Counted from the stretch's first letter, positions 1-7,992 are shown. The stretch: DNA of 48,752 nucleotides from Bradyrhizobium macuxiense (GCF_001542415.1 NZ_LNCU01000114.1:33177-81928); one strand, 5' to 3'. Notes: generated by a model not told the origin, from the letters alone. A program made the numbers and translations.

Positions 1-1310
1 GAGCCGGTCAGCGGCAGGCCGGCGAAGCCGGAGCCGTCGATCCCGGTGATCATGCCGGCGATCAGCACGCCGAAGGCAACGAACAGCTGATTGCTCGGGA
101 TCCAGGCCTGCGCCGTCTGGATCAGCTCGAACAGCAGGCTCGGCGCGTGCGCAGCGGGCATGCCGAGGATCGGCGAGGACAGGCCGGGCTCGGCGCCGAG
201 AAAGAAGAAGCCCGCAATCGGCAGCACGGAGCCCATCGCCTTGAACGCGAAGACGAAGCCTTCGGTGATGTGATCGGCGCTGGTGTCGAGGAACTTGCGC
301 AGATCGCCGGAGACGGAGGACGCACAGATCATCAGCATCGCGGCGACGCCACCGACCAGCGCGGCGGCATTGCCGCCCTTCAGGTCGTGACCGATGCCGA
401 TCTTGGCCAGCACCATGACGGCGATGACGCAAAGAAAGGCGAGCGGCGTCGCGATGGCAAAGAATTTCGACCAGCCCTCGCGCCGGGGCGGCACTTGGGC
501 GAGTTCCTTGTCGATCTGCGCCTGGGTCGCAAACGGCCGCTGGCCGTCGGCGGTGCCGCGCGCGATCTCGGCTTTGTCGAAGGTGCCTTCCTGCTCCAGG
601 CGCGCCAGTTGGCCGTTGCTCGACTGCGCCTGCCAGCGCCCCAGCAGCCGGTCGTCAGCCTTGGTGATCGACTTGCGGATCGAGAGATAGGCGAGCGTCA
701 GCGCGATGCCGCCGGTGATCAGCGACAGCACAAGCGCGCGGTCCGCCACCGTTGCGGCGCTGACCGCGGCGCCGGCCGCTTTGGCGCTGATGCCGGGAGC
801 GACGCCGATCACGTAGTCCGAGGACAGCGCCATGCCCTGTCCGGCAATCGCAATCGCGATCGCACCGCCGAGCGGCGGCAACCCGGCCGCGATCGCCGCC
901 GGCAACAGCACCGCGGAGACCAGCGGCACCGCCGGCGTCGGCCAGAAGAACAAGGAAATCACATAGGTGATGGCGGCGAGCACGAAATAGGCGGTGTGCC
1001 CGGTCTTCATCACGGCACGGAACGGTTCCACCATGCGGATGTCGGAGCGTAGCACCTTGAGCGCATTCAAGAGCGCCGTCATCAGCGCGATCACCAGGAA
1101 GATGTTGAAGAGCTCTTTGGCAGCGGTGAAGCTCGCATTGAAGACGCTGGCGAGCGCCGCGACCGGGCTGTGCGTCCATGCCAGCGCGACCAGGAATGTC
1201 GCGAGAATCGACGGCACGACGACGTTGGCGCGCCAGATCATGGTCAGGACGATGATGGCGACGCCGAGCAGATAAACCCAATGCGCCGCAACGATTGGAA
1301 CGTGCTGCAT
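1..1310 (-). CDS. Multi-pass membrane transporter, C-terminus cut by window edge
   Basis: Reading from an ATG at 1310 on the minus strand, the frame stays open to the window edge (436 codons). The product is very hydrophobic, with roughly ten membrane segments split by a polar stretch near residues 205-270. The layout resembles the ion-transporter superfamily (GntP, CitM or DcuC-like secondary carriers), but I cannot assign the family firmly. An AGGGGGG ribosome-binding site lies about 10 bases upstream. The gene is divergent from the diiron oxidase at 1626, and a GTATAC palindrome lies 37 bases upstream of its start, so it probably imports or exports the substrate or product of that locus. 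The stop codon lies outside the window. Transporter: fairly sure. Substrate: unknown. Confidence 0.75.
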   Translation of the reverse strand, partial: MQHVPIVAAHWVYLLGVAIIVLTMIWRANVVVPSILATFLVALAWTHSPVAALASVFNASFTAAKELFNIFLVIALMTALLNALKVLRSDIRMVEPFRAVMKTGHTAYFVLAAITYVISLFFWPTPAVPLVSAVLLPAAIAAGLPPLGGAIAIAIAGQGMALSSDYVIGVAPGISAKAAGAAVSAATVADRALVLSLITGGIALTLAYLSIRKSITKADDRLLGRWQAQSSNGQLARLEQEGTFDKAEIARGTADGQRPFATQAQIDKELAQVPPRREGWSKFFAIATPLAFLCVIAVMVLAKIGIGHDLKGGNAAALVGGVAAMLMICASSVSGDLRKFLDTSADHITEGFVFAFKAMGSVLPIAGFFFLGAEPGLSSPILGMPAAHAPSLLFELIQTAQAWIPSNQLFVAFGVLIAGMITGIDGSGFAGLPLTG

Positions 1311-1346
1311 GCCGTTGCTTCCCCCCTCAGGAATGCGGCGCATGAT

Positions 1347-1359
1347 GTATACTGTATTC
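1347..1359. promoter_or_regulatory. Candidate GntR operator, transporter side
   Basis: The 13-base sequence GTATACTGTATTC matches the reverse complement of the box at 1535-1547 at 12 of 13 positions. GTATAC-centred palindromes are typical of FCD-type GntR regulators, and such a regulator is encoded at 3540-4355. The site is 37 bases upstream of the transporter start, where a repressor could block transcription. Assignment to this regulator is inference. Confidence 0.5.
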
Positions 1360-1534
1360 AAATATGGCAAGAACAAATTGCGAGCGCATCATCGGGATGT
1401 ACGCGGTGCGGTGCCACCACTGAATAGCATTTTGAAGTGGAAATGCGCATAACGAAGGCACATCTGCCACGTTTGTGGCCATGCCCGCGGCCTGTGTATC
1501 CGGCCGGTCTTCAACGTTGACAGGCATCAATTTA

Positions 1535-1547
1535 GTATACAGTATAC
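1535..1547. promoter_or_regulatory. Candidate GntR operator, oxidase side
   Basis: GTATACAGTATAC is a perfect odd-length palindrome centred on an A, 78 bases upstream of the oxidase start at 1626. Together with its near-copy at 1347-1359 it brackets the divergent promoters. The likely ligand is the GntR/FCD protein encoded downstream at 3540-4355. Confidence 0.55.
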
Positions 1548-1625
1548 CGAAAATGACGCCGTTGCGGGCCACGGTCAGCGGTCCAACGCCCGGACGGCCA
1601 TTGTTCACGGCACAGGAGCGCGACC

Positions 1626-2393
1626 ATGCAGAAGCTGATGGATCATGTGGAATTTCGTACCGCCCTCGAAAACGCGATCAAGGGCAAGAGCGCCAACAAG
1701 GCACCGTTCAGCGTGGCGTGGGCCAGCGGCAAGCTGAGCCGCGCGCATCTCGCGCGCTGGGCCGAGAACCACTACCACTATGTCGGGCCGTTCGCCGATT
1801 ACCTCGGCTACATCTATGCGCGGATGCCCGAGCAGTACCAGGAAGCCAAGGACTTCCTGCTCGCCAACATGTACGAGGAAGAGATCGGCGGCGACCGCCA
1901 CACTGATCTGCTGATCCGCTTTGCGGAGGCTTGCGGCACCACCGGAGCGCGGGTCAAGGATCCCGACAACATGACGCCGACGACGCGCGGGCTGCAGAGC
2001 TGGTGCTATTCGGTTGCAATGCGTGAGGACCCGATCGTCGCGGTGGCGGGCCTCGTGGTCGGTCTGGAATCGCAGGTGCCGTCGATCTACCGCAAGCAGA
2101 CGCCGACGCTGCGCGACAAGTATAAGTTCACCGACGAGGAAGTCGAATTCTTCGACCTTCATATCGTGTCGGACGAAATCCACGGCGAGCGCGGTTACCA
2201 GATCGTGCTCGAGCACGCCAACACGGTGGAGCTGCAGCAGCGCTGCCTGAAGATCTGTGAAATCGGCGCGCAGATGCGGTTGCTCTACACGACCGCGCTG
2301 TACCACGACTACGTCGCGAACGACATTCCGCTGTCGGAGCTCGATCTCGCCAGCGGCGTGCCCGCCGACGAGCGTGTCCTGCTGCAGGCCTGA
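1626..2393 (+). CDS. Heme-oxygenase-like diiron oxidase (HDO; TenA/PqqC fold)
   Basis: The 255-residue product has the TenA/PqqC-like helical fold. It shows the full ligand pattern of heme-oxygenase-like diiron enzymes: E85-x6-H92, E148, then H179-x3-D183-x2-H186. This spacing matches that known for CADD-type members, so it is predicted to bind two irons and activate oxygen rather than act as a TenA thiaminase. Family members oxidise varied small substrates, so the reaction cannot be named. The ATG at 1626 has an AGGAG ribosome-binding site at 1614-1618. A ferredoxin gene starts 25 bases after the stop, and another lies two genes on, which points to a dedicated electron supply. Annotation as a PqqC-like protein would also be reasonable; no other pqq gene is in the window. 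Confidence 0.85.
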   Translation: MQKLMDHVEFRTALENAIKGKSANKAPFSVAWASGKLSRAHLARWAENHYHYVGPFADYLGYIYARMPEQYQEAKDFLLANMYEEEIGGDRHTDLLIRFAEACGTTGARVKDPDNMTPTTRGLQSWCYSVAMREDPIVAVAGLVVGLESQVPSIYRKQTPTLRDKYKFTDEEVEFFDLHIVSDEIHGERGYQIVLEHANTVELQQRCLKICEIGAQMRLLYTTALYHDYVANDIPLSELDLASGVPADERVLLQA

Positions 2394-2418
2394 GCAGCTG
2401 CGAGCGGAGAGCGGCGCG

Positions 2419-2763
2419 ATGCCCAGCGTGGTTTTTCACCGTAACGGCGAAACTTTCGTCGGCGAGATCAAGGAGAACACCAATCTCGTCGTGCGTGCGG
2501 GCATCCGCCAGTTTCCCTATCCCAACCTCCTTTACGGCTGCGGGATGGGGAAGTGCGGGAAATGCGCGTCGCTGATCATCAAGGGCAGCGAGCATTTGCC
2601 GGAGCCGAACTGGAAGGAAAAGAAGCGCCTCGGCGCCAGGATCGAGCAGGGCTACCGGCTCGCCTGCCAGCTCTGGCTCACACACGACATTGAACTGTCG
2701 CAGGAGGCGACGCCGCTGGCCGATGTCGTCGCGCCGGCGGGTGCCGCGGTTGGGAGGCCGTGA
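2419..2763 (+). CDS. [2Fe-2S] ferredoxin-like protein (first)
   Basis: The 114-residue product has the plant-type ferredoxin pattern C-x4-C-x2-C (CGMGKCGKC, residues 36-44) followed by a distant fourth cysteine in RLACQLWL. The reading frame is open further upstream, but the ATG at 2419 is preferred: it follows a purine-rich GGAGAG stretch and starts the domain exactly. It lies 25 bases after the diiron oxidase and 3 bases before the next gene, so all are probably co-transcribed. The expected role is one-electron delivery to the oxidase. No ferredoxin reductase is encoded nearby, so a housekeeping reductase must be used. Confidence 0.85.
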   Translation: MPSVVFHRNGETFVGEIKENTNLVVRAGIRQFPYPNLLYGCGMGKCGKCASLIIKGSEHLPEPNWKEKKRLGARIEQGYRLACQLWLTHDIELSQEATPLADVVAPAGAAVGRP

Positions 2764-2766
2764 CCG

Positions 2767-3063
2767 ATGTATGTGATACTGACGAGCAAGCCGGGACAAT
2801 TCCACACCGAGATCGTCGAAGGCCTGCGGCCGCTCGCCGCCTATGACTATCTGTTCTACGGCGTCAGGAAGGCGACCTTCGTGATCGCGGAGCTGGTCAA
2901 GGAGACCAAGGTCAAGGTCATCGATGAGGCCTGGTCGCCGCAGATCGTGAACGAGGTGCCGTCGAAATTCCTCGAGAAGTTCGAAACGCCGGAGCGGGCG
3001 CTGAGTGAGCTCGAGCACCTCGTCACGTTCGGCCACATGGATACGAAGCTGCAGAAGCGCTGA
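2767..3063 (+). CDS. Unknown 98-residue protein between two ferredoxin genes
   Basis: I do not recognise this family. The 98-residue product starts MYVILTSKPGQF, has no signal peptide, membrane segment or cysteine, and alternates predicted beta strands with charged helices, ending in a Glu-rich helix and a basic tail. It begins 3 bases after one ferredoxin stop and ends 12 bases before the next ferredoxin start, so it is surely part of the operon. A small cysteine-free protein among electron carriers could be a coupling or effector subunit, an assembly factor for the metal site, or a substrate-binding partner. This is inference from position only. Confidence 0.75.
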   Translation: MYVILTSKPGQFHTEIVEGLRPLAAYDYLFYGVRKATFVIAELVKETKVKVIDEAWSPQIVNEVPSKFLEKFETPERALSELEHLVTFGHMDTKLQKR

Positions 3064-3075
3064 GCGGATGTCGCG

Positions 3076-3405
3076 ATGATCGAAGTCACGTTCGTGACCA
3101 ATAACGGGAAAACCGTGACCGCGCCGGAGAACAGCAACCTGCTGCGTGTCTCGCTGCGCGAGCAGGGCGGCATTCCGTTCAAGTGCGGGGGCGGCCTGTG
3201 CGGCACCTGCAAATGCGTGATCGAGAAGGGCATCGAGAACACCGACGCGATCAAGCCGAAGGAGCGCAAGCACCTCACCGAGGAGCAGTTCGCGGCCGGC
3301 TACCGGATGGCGTGCCAGACCTTTCTGACCGGCAGCGTGAGCGTGTCCTGGACGCCGAAGCCGGCGGTACAGCCTGTTCGCCCTGTAGCTGTTGACGGCG
3401 AATGA
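3076..3405 (+). CDS. [2Fe-2S] ferredoxin-like protein (second)
   Basis: The 109-residue product opens with the beta-grasp strands MIEVTFVTNNGK and carries C-x4-C-x2-C (CGGGLCGTC, residues 36-44) plus the fourth cysteine in YRMACQTF. This is a complete plant-type [2Fe-2S] ligand set. It is the last gene of the compact run starting at 1626. It differs clearly from the first ferredoxin, so the two are not a recent duplication and may serve different partners or potentials. Start at the ATG at 3076, 12 bases after the preceding stop. Confidence 0.88.
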   Translation: MIEVTFVTNNGKTVTAPENSNLLRVSLREQGGIPFKCGGGLCGTCKCVIEKGIENTDAIKPKERKHLTEEQFAAGYRMACQTFLTGSVSVSWTPKPAVQPVRPVAVDGE

Positions 3406-3424
3406 GCGCGGCTTGATGGTGTGC

Positions 3425-3461
3425 AGCCGGCGGTCTAAATACGCTGATATCGCCGTCGGCT
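3425..3461. terminator. Weak inverted repeat after the ferredoxin genes
   Basis: Arms AGCCGGCGG (3425-3433) and CCGTCGGCT (3453-3461) can pair with one mismatch across a 19-base AT-richer loop. There is no T-tract, so it is at best a pause or partial terminator between the ferredoxin gene and the GntR gene. Confidence 0.25.
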
Positions 3462-3539
3462 AGGATTCTGGCAACTCGTAGGACCTCGTCGTTCGGTGGT
3501 CCACGCAATTGAGTGGAGTGCGGCCGGACAGGTCACTTC

Positions 3540-4355
3540 ATGGCAGGCAGGCTCGGAAACTCCAAACGTCTCGGCGACGATTACCTTTCCCTCCACGGTC
3601 GGGTGATCGAGGAATTGCGACAGGCTATCCTGAGCCGGCGGCTGAAGCCCGGCGAGCGGCTGGTCGAAGGACGCCTCGCCGATGAGCTCGGCGTCTCCCG
3701 CAATCCTGTGCGCGAAGCGATCCGCGTGCTGGAGTCGGAGGGACTGGTCGAGGTTACCGCGCGGCGCGGCGCCTCCGTCGTGACGATGTCCGACGAGGAG
3801 GCGCGTGAAACCATCGAGGTCCGTGCGCTGCTCGAGGGGCAGAACGCCCGCCTTGCCGCGCGCCGCCGCGAGGAGAGCATCATCAAGCGGATCGCTGCCG
3901 TGCTGAAGCAGGGCAACGAGGCGGTCGCGGCGCGGCGCTACGATCTGCTGTCCGATCTCAATCAGCAATTCCATCATGAGCTGGCGGAAGCCGGCCGCAA
4001 TCGCGTGCTGGCAGACCTGCTGAAGCGGTTGCGCGAGCGCACCGCGATGCTGTTCGCGCCGACCGATCCGGTGCGCCAGGCCCGCACCTGGGACGAGCAC
4101 GCCGCAATCCTGCGCGCCATCATTGCCGGCGACGAGCGCGCCGCAGCCACGCTGGCCGCGGAGCATGTGATGCGGGCCGGGGCGGATTTTCTCTCGAGCC
4201 TCCACGTGCCGGATGAAGATGCCTCGCTGGAGCAGATGGAGGCGAAATATGGCCTGCCGTCGGCATCTTCCAACCCCGAACGCGCTTTGGCGACCAAGCC
4301 GGCGCGCCGCGGCGAGGCACGGCCAGCCACGCGGCGGCGAAAGACCGAGGACTGA
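3540..4355 (+). CDS. GntR-family transcriptional regulator, FCD type
   Basis: The 271-residue product has an N-terminal winged helix (residues 20-80, with the recognition region GVSRNPVREAIRVLESEGL) and a C-terminal FCD ligand domain. Three metal-ligand histidines are visible (H145, H187, H209), but the usual first aspartate is N141. The ATG at 3540 with AGG upstream is preferred over an in-frame GTG at 3513. It lies 134 bases after the second ferredoxin on the same strand. It most likely senses a carboxylic acid or related metabolite of the locus and binds the GTATAC boxes at 1347 and 1535. The C-terminal 35 residues are basic and low in complexity. Confidence 0.9.
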   Translation: MAGRLGNSKRLGDDYLSLHGRVIEELRQAILSRRLKPGERLVEGRLADELGVSRNPVREAIRVLESEGLVEVTARRGASVVTMSDEEARETIEVRALLEGQNARLAARRREESIIKRIAAVLKQGNEAVAARRYDLLSDLNQQFHHELAEAGRNRVLADLLKRLRERTAMLFAPTDPVRQARTWDEHAAILRAIIAGDERAAATLAAEHVMRAGADFLSSLHVPDEDASLEQMEAKYGLPSASSNPERALATKPARRGEARPATRRRKTED

Positions 4356-4563
4356 CACCGTCAGCACGCGCGGCACCCGACGACCGGACGTCCTGTAGTA
4401 CCTCCGCCGGATCGGCGCTCTATCTTTCTTGACCGCATCTGCCACGCTCGCTACGTCTTCTCGGGTCGGTTCGACACATGGCGACGCGTGCGAGTCTCGT
4501 TGAGATTCCCAGACGATCTCCGTGGTCGCTTGCCGGCCGCGCCGTATGGCCCGGGGGAAACGA

Positions 4564-6195
4564 ATGAACAACAACAATCATGGCGCGTCGCCGAACGACG
4601 TGGCCGAGTTCGATTATGTGATCGTCGGAGCCGGCTCGGCCGGCTGCGTGCTGGCCAATCGCCTCAGCGCCGACGGCAAGCATTCGGTGCTGCTGCTCGA
4701 GGCCGGGCCGAAGGATTCCAATATCTGGATTCACATCCCGCTCGGCTACGGCAAGCTGTTCAAGGAAAAATCCGTCAACTGGATGTATCAGACCGAGCCG
4801 GAGCCGGGGCTGAACGGCCGCCAGGTGTTCCAGCCGCGCGGCAAGGTGCTGGGCGGCTCCAGTTCGATCAACGGCCTGCTCTATGTGCGCGGCCAGCACG
4901 AGGACTACGACCGCTGGCGCCAGCGCGGCAATGCCGGCTGGGGCTATGACGATGTGCTGCCCTATTTCAAGAAAGCGGAAAACCAGCAGCGCGGCGCCGA
5001 CAAGTATCACGGTGCGGACGGACCGCTGCCGGTATCGGACTGGCGGCATCATGATCCGTTGTCGGAAGCCTTCGTTCATGCGGCGGCTGAAGCCGGCATT
5101 CCCACCAATCCGGATTTCAACGGTGCGACCCAGGAGGGCGCCGGCTTCTTCCAGACCACGACCCGGCGCGGCCGGCGCGCCAGCACGGCGCGTTCCTATC
5201 TGCGTCCGGCGCTGGCGCGCGGCAATCTCAGCGTCGAGACCTCGGCACTGGCGCAGCGCATCGTGTTCGACGGCCGTCGCGCCAGCGCGGTGGAGTACAA
5301 ACAGAACGGACAATTGCGTAGCGCGAAGGCGCGCAGGGAAGTCCTGGTGTCGAGCGGCGCGTACAATTCGCCGCAGTTGCTGCAGCTCTCCGGGGTCGGA
5401 CCTGCTGATCTCCTGAAGCAGCATGGCATCGATGTGGTGCTCGATGCGCCCGGTGTCGGCAATGACTTGCAGGACCATCTGCAGGTCCGGATCGTGACGC
5501 GATGCCGGCATCCGGTCACGCTCAACGACGTCGTCAACAATCCGCTGCGGCGGATCTGGGCCGGCGTCCACTACGCCGCCTTGCGCCGCGGGCCGCTGAC
5601 CATTGCCGCCGGCACCTCGGGCGCATTCTTCAAGACCAGTCCGCGTCTCGCGACGCCGGATATCCAGATCCACTTCATCCCGTTCTCGACCGACAAGATG
5701 GGCGAGAACCTGCATCCGTTCTCCGGCTTCAGCGCTTCAGTTTGCCAGCTCCGGCCCGAAAGCCGCGGCTCGCTGCGGATCAGGAGCGCGGACCCGAGCG
5801 TCCCGCCGGAAATCCGGATCAACTATCTCGCCACCGAAACCGACCAACGCGCCTTCATCGACGGCATCCGCATCCTGCGCAAGATCCTGGCTGCGCCCGC
5901 GCTGAAGGACTATTGCGCTGAGGAGGTCTATCCCGGCGCGAAGACCGTCAGCGACGAAGACGTGCTCGCGTTCTGCCGCAGCACCGGCAGCACGGTCTAT
6001 CACCCGACCTCGACCTGCCGGATGGGCAACGATCCGACCGCGGTCGTCGATCAGCGGCTCAAGGTGCGCGGCATCGAAGGCCTGCGCGTGGTGGACGCAT
6101 CGATCATGCCCGACCTGATGTCGGGCAACACCAACGCGCCGACGATCATGATCGCGGAAAAGGCGTCGGACATGATTCTGGAGGATGCGCGGTAG
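4564..6195 (+). CDS. GMC-family FAD-dependent alcohol/choline dehydrogenase-like oxidoreductase
   Basis: The 543-residue product is a full-length glucose-methanol-choline oxidoreductase. It shows the FAD-binding GAGSAG (22-27) with the acidic residue E46, the first GMC signature around GGSSSINGLLYVRG (97-110), the second signature GAYNSPQLLQLSGVGP, and the catalytic pair H480 (VYHPTSTC) and N522 (SGNTNAP). Such enzymes oxidise primary alcohols to aldehydes, usually passing electrons to a quinone or oxygen. The ATG at 4564 follows GGGGGAA; upstream in-frame starts lack this. It lies 208 bases after the GntR gene on the same strand, so it may belong to the same locus with its own promoter. Substrate unknown; choline is not implied. 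Confidence 0.92.
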   Translation: MNNNNHGASPNDVAEFDYVIVGAGSAGCVLANRLSADGKHSVLLLEAGPKDSNIWIHIPLGYGKLFKEKSVNWMYQTEPEPGLNGRQVFQPRGKVLGGSSSINGLLYVRGQHEDYDRWRQRGNAGWGYDDVLPYFKKAENQQRGADKYHGADGPLPVSDWRHHDPLSEAFVHAAAEAGIPTNPDFNGATQEGAGFFQTTTRRGRRASTARSYLRPALARGNLSVETSALAQRIVFDGRRASAVEYKQNGQLRSAKARREVLVSSGAYNSPQLLQLSGVGPADLLKQHGIDVVLDAPGVGNDLQDHLQVRIVTRCRHPVTLNDVVNNPLRRIWAGVHYAALRRGPLTIAAGTSGAFFKTSPRLATPDIQIHFIPFSTDKMGENLHPFSGFSASVCQLRPESRGSLRIRSADPSVPPEIRINYLATETDQRAFIDGIRILRKILAAPALKDYCAEEVYPGAKTVSDEDVLAFCRSTGSTVYHPTSTCRMGNDPTAVVDQRLKVRGIEGLRVVDASIMPDLMSGNTNAPTIMIAEKASDMILEDAR

Positions 6196-6207
6196 CTGCC
6201 TTCCGAC

Positions 6208-6377
6208 CCGTCATCCCCGCGCAAAGGCTTTGCCTTTGTCGCTGGAGCAGCGCCAACGGGTCCGCGCGAAGCGCGGCCCGATGACAGGCTCCGCGCGTCT
6301 CGAAAGGATGAACGGCCGAGAGCCGGGCCGTCGCCCTTCGAGGGCCGCTGAAGATGCGGCCACCTCAGGGGTGACGG
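6208..6377. repeat. Two interspersed palindromic repeats
   Basis: The first part (6208-6290) contains CAAAGGC (6222-6228) paired with GCCTTTG (6232-6238), and a second stem around GGTCCGCGC/GCGCGGCCC. The second part (6296-6377) is an inverted copy of the repeat at 46068-46175, sharing its GGTGACGG end and its GGCCGC and CCTCGAAGGG blocks. The region lies between convergent GMC and hemE genes, so the hairpins may end transcription from both sides. Confidence 0.7.
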
Positions 6378-6439
6378 TCTATCCCTCCTCATTGCTGCGT
6401 AGCCGGATCCGGCGACGCAAAAATCCGGACTACAAGACA

Positions 6440-7486
6440 TCAGCCCTTATATGCCCGCATCCGCTTGACCATCTGCTCGACATGGGCGATCGGCGTTTCC
6501 GGCTGGATGCCGTGGCCGAGATTGAAGATCAGCCGGCCCTTGCCGAAGTTTTCCAGGACATCGTCCACCGCGCGGTCAAGCGCGGCACCGCCGGTGATCA
6601 GCGCCAGCGGATCGAGATTGCCTTGCACGGCGACGCGCGACTGCACGCGCTCGCGGATCATCGACGGCTCGGCAGTCCAATCGATGGATACGGCATCGAC
6701 ACCAGTCTGCTCGACATAGTTCGGCAGCATGCCGGCAGCACCGCGCGGGAAGCCGATGATCCTGGCGCCCGGGACCTGCTTGCGCACTCCGGCAACGATG
6801 CGTTTGACCGGCCCGATCGACCAGCGCGCGAATTCGCGTGGCGGCAGCACGCCGGCCCAAGTGTCGAATATCTGCAGGCAGTCGGCGCCGGCCTGCAACT
6901 GGCCGACGAGATACTGGATCGAGTTCTCAACCAGGACGTCGATGATCTTCGCGAAGGCATCCGGATGACGATAGGCGAGCATGCGCGCCGGCACCTGATC
7001 CGGCGTACCTTGTCCGGCCACCATGTAGGTTGCAACCGTCCACGGCGCGCCGCAGAATCCGATCAGCGCGATCTCGGGTGCAAGCTGGCTGCGGACGCGG
7101 CGCAGCGCTTCATAGACGGGCTCCAGCTTGTTGAAGTCCGCTTCCGTTGCGAGGGTTGCGATCTGATCGGGCGTCGCGAGAGGATCCAGCCGCGGGCCTT
7201 CGCCGACCTCGAAGCGCACCGCGCGGCCGAGCGCGTGGGGGATCACCAGGATGTCGGAGAAGATGATCGCGGCGTCGAAGTGGAAGCGGCGGATCGGCTG
7301 CAACGTGACTTCGGCGGCATAGTCCGGGTTGAAGCAGAGATCGAGGAAGCTGCCGGCCTTCGCGCGCAATTCGCGATATTCCGGCAAATAGCGGCCGGCC
7401 TGCCGCATCATCCAGAGCGGCGGCACGTTCTGCCGGTGACCCGACAAGACGTCGATGAGCGGCTTGGTCGCGGAATCCTGGGGCAC
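6440..7486 (-). CDS. hemE: Uroporphyrinogen decarboxylase
   Basis: HemE removes the four acetate carboxyl groups of uroporphyrinogen III to give coproporphyrinogen III in heme synthesis, in the cytosol. The 348-residue product carries both family signatures: PPLWMMRQAGRYLPEYR near the N-terminus and GFCGAPWTVATYM in the middle, plus the IIFSDILVIP segment holding the catalytic aspartate. I chose the GTG at 7486 because CAGGA lies just upstream and because relatives begin a few residues before TKPLIDVLSG. An in-frame ATG at 7531 would add 15 residues. The gene stands alone, divergent from a small stress-type gene. Confidence 0.93.
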   Translation of the reverse strand: MPQDSATKPLIDVLSGHRQNVPPLWMMRQAGRYLPEYRELRAKAGSFLDLCFNPDYAAEVTLQPIRRFHFDAAIIFSDILVIPHALGRAVRFEVGEGPRLDPLATPDQIATLATEADFNKLEPVYEALRRVRSQLAPEIALIGFCGAPWTVATYMVAGQGTPDQVPARMLAYRHPDAFAKIIDVLVENSIQYLVGQLQAGADCLQIFDTWAGVLPPREFARWSIGPVKRIVAGVRKQVPGARIIGFPRGAAGMLPNYVEQTGVDAVSIDWTAEPSMIRERVQSRVAVQGNLDPLALITGGAALDRAVDDVLENFGKGRLIFNLGHGIQPETPIAHVEQMVKRMRAYKG

Positions 7487-7560
7487 GCAAAAGTTCCTGA
7501 GCGCGAAAGAAAGTTGCTGCCCCTGATACACGGTGCATCGTCACGGGCCAAGGCGGATCT

Positions 7561-7586
7561 GGAACCCCGGTTCGCGCGGGCGCGTT
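7561..7586 (+). promoter_or_regulatory. EcfG-type general stress promoter
   Basis: GGAAC at 7561-7565 and CGTT at 7583-7586 are separated by exactly 17 bases. This is the consensus of the alphaproteobacterial general stress sigma factor EcfG. The -10 element ends 21 bases before the start of the 61-residue protein at 7608. Confidence 0.65.
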
Positions 7587-7607
7587 GATCCAGCAATGGA
7601 GGACGAT

Positions 7608-7793
7608 ATGGCCGAGAAATTCGATCCTGCTGCGCATGACAAGCATGCAGACGCGCCGCACAAGGCGCAGGCTGCCGACCGCGACATTTGCACGGAGCTG
7701 CAGGCCGGCCTTGAGGGCACCTTTCCGGCGTCCGATGCGGTCAGCGTGACGCAGCCCGCCCCGTCAAGGCGCGACCGCAACGAGGGCAATTGA
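7608..7793 (+). CDS. Small hydrophilic protein with FPASD motif
   Basis: The 61-residue product is hydrophilic, rich in Asp, Ala and Lys, and contains GTFPASDAVSVTQP near its C-terminus. This 'FPASD' motif is shared by many small, uncharacterised alphaproteobacterial proteins. The ATG at 7608 has a GGAGG ribosome-binding site at 7598-7602. An EcfG-type promoter directly upstream suggests a role in the general stress response. No signal peptide or membrane segment is visible. Function unknown. Confidence 0.8.
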   Translation: MAEKFDPAAHDKHADAPHKAQAADRDICTELQAGLEGTFPASDAVSVTQPAPSRRDRNEGN

Positions 7794-7992
7794 TCGTTTT
7801 GGGCAGCGTTGCGCTAACCACGAATCAGGCTGAGTTCGACTGCGCGGCGAGCCACTCAGTGGTTTGATGACGATGGCGCAGGTGGTGCGGGGCGTGATCG
7901 CGGCATTTGGTGTGGGCAGCGTGCCCAGCTGATACGCCGCGCGGATGCCGGGCGGCTCTCAGGGGAGCTGGTGTCTTGGCCTGTCGCGCGAT

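Larger units (their letters stand above)
1311..1625. promoter_or_regulatory. Divergent promoter region of the diiron-oxidase locus
   Basis: This 315-base spacer separates the divergent transporter and oxidase genes and must carry promoters for both. It is more AT-rich than its surroundings. It holds the two GTATAC boxes and a short inverted repeat, GCATTT/AAATGC, at 1428-1446. I could not fix -35 and -10 elements with confidence, and I see no small gene in it. Confidence 0.5.

Noticed and set aside
147..1052. Plus-strand open frame of about 300 codons
   Set aside because: It is antisense to the membrane transporter, whose hydrophobic segments and ribosome-binding site are convincing. The plus-strand product is Arg- and Asp-rich with no domain.
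1295..1316. EcfG-like GGAAC and CGTT pair near the transporter start
   Set aside because: The gap is 11 bases, far from the 16-17 required.
2257..2418. Upstream extension of the first ferredoxin frame
   Set aside because: It overlaps the oxidase gene in another frame, and the ferredoxin domain starts at the ATG at 2419.
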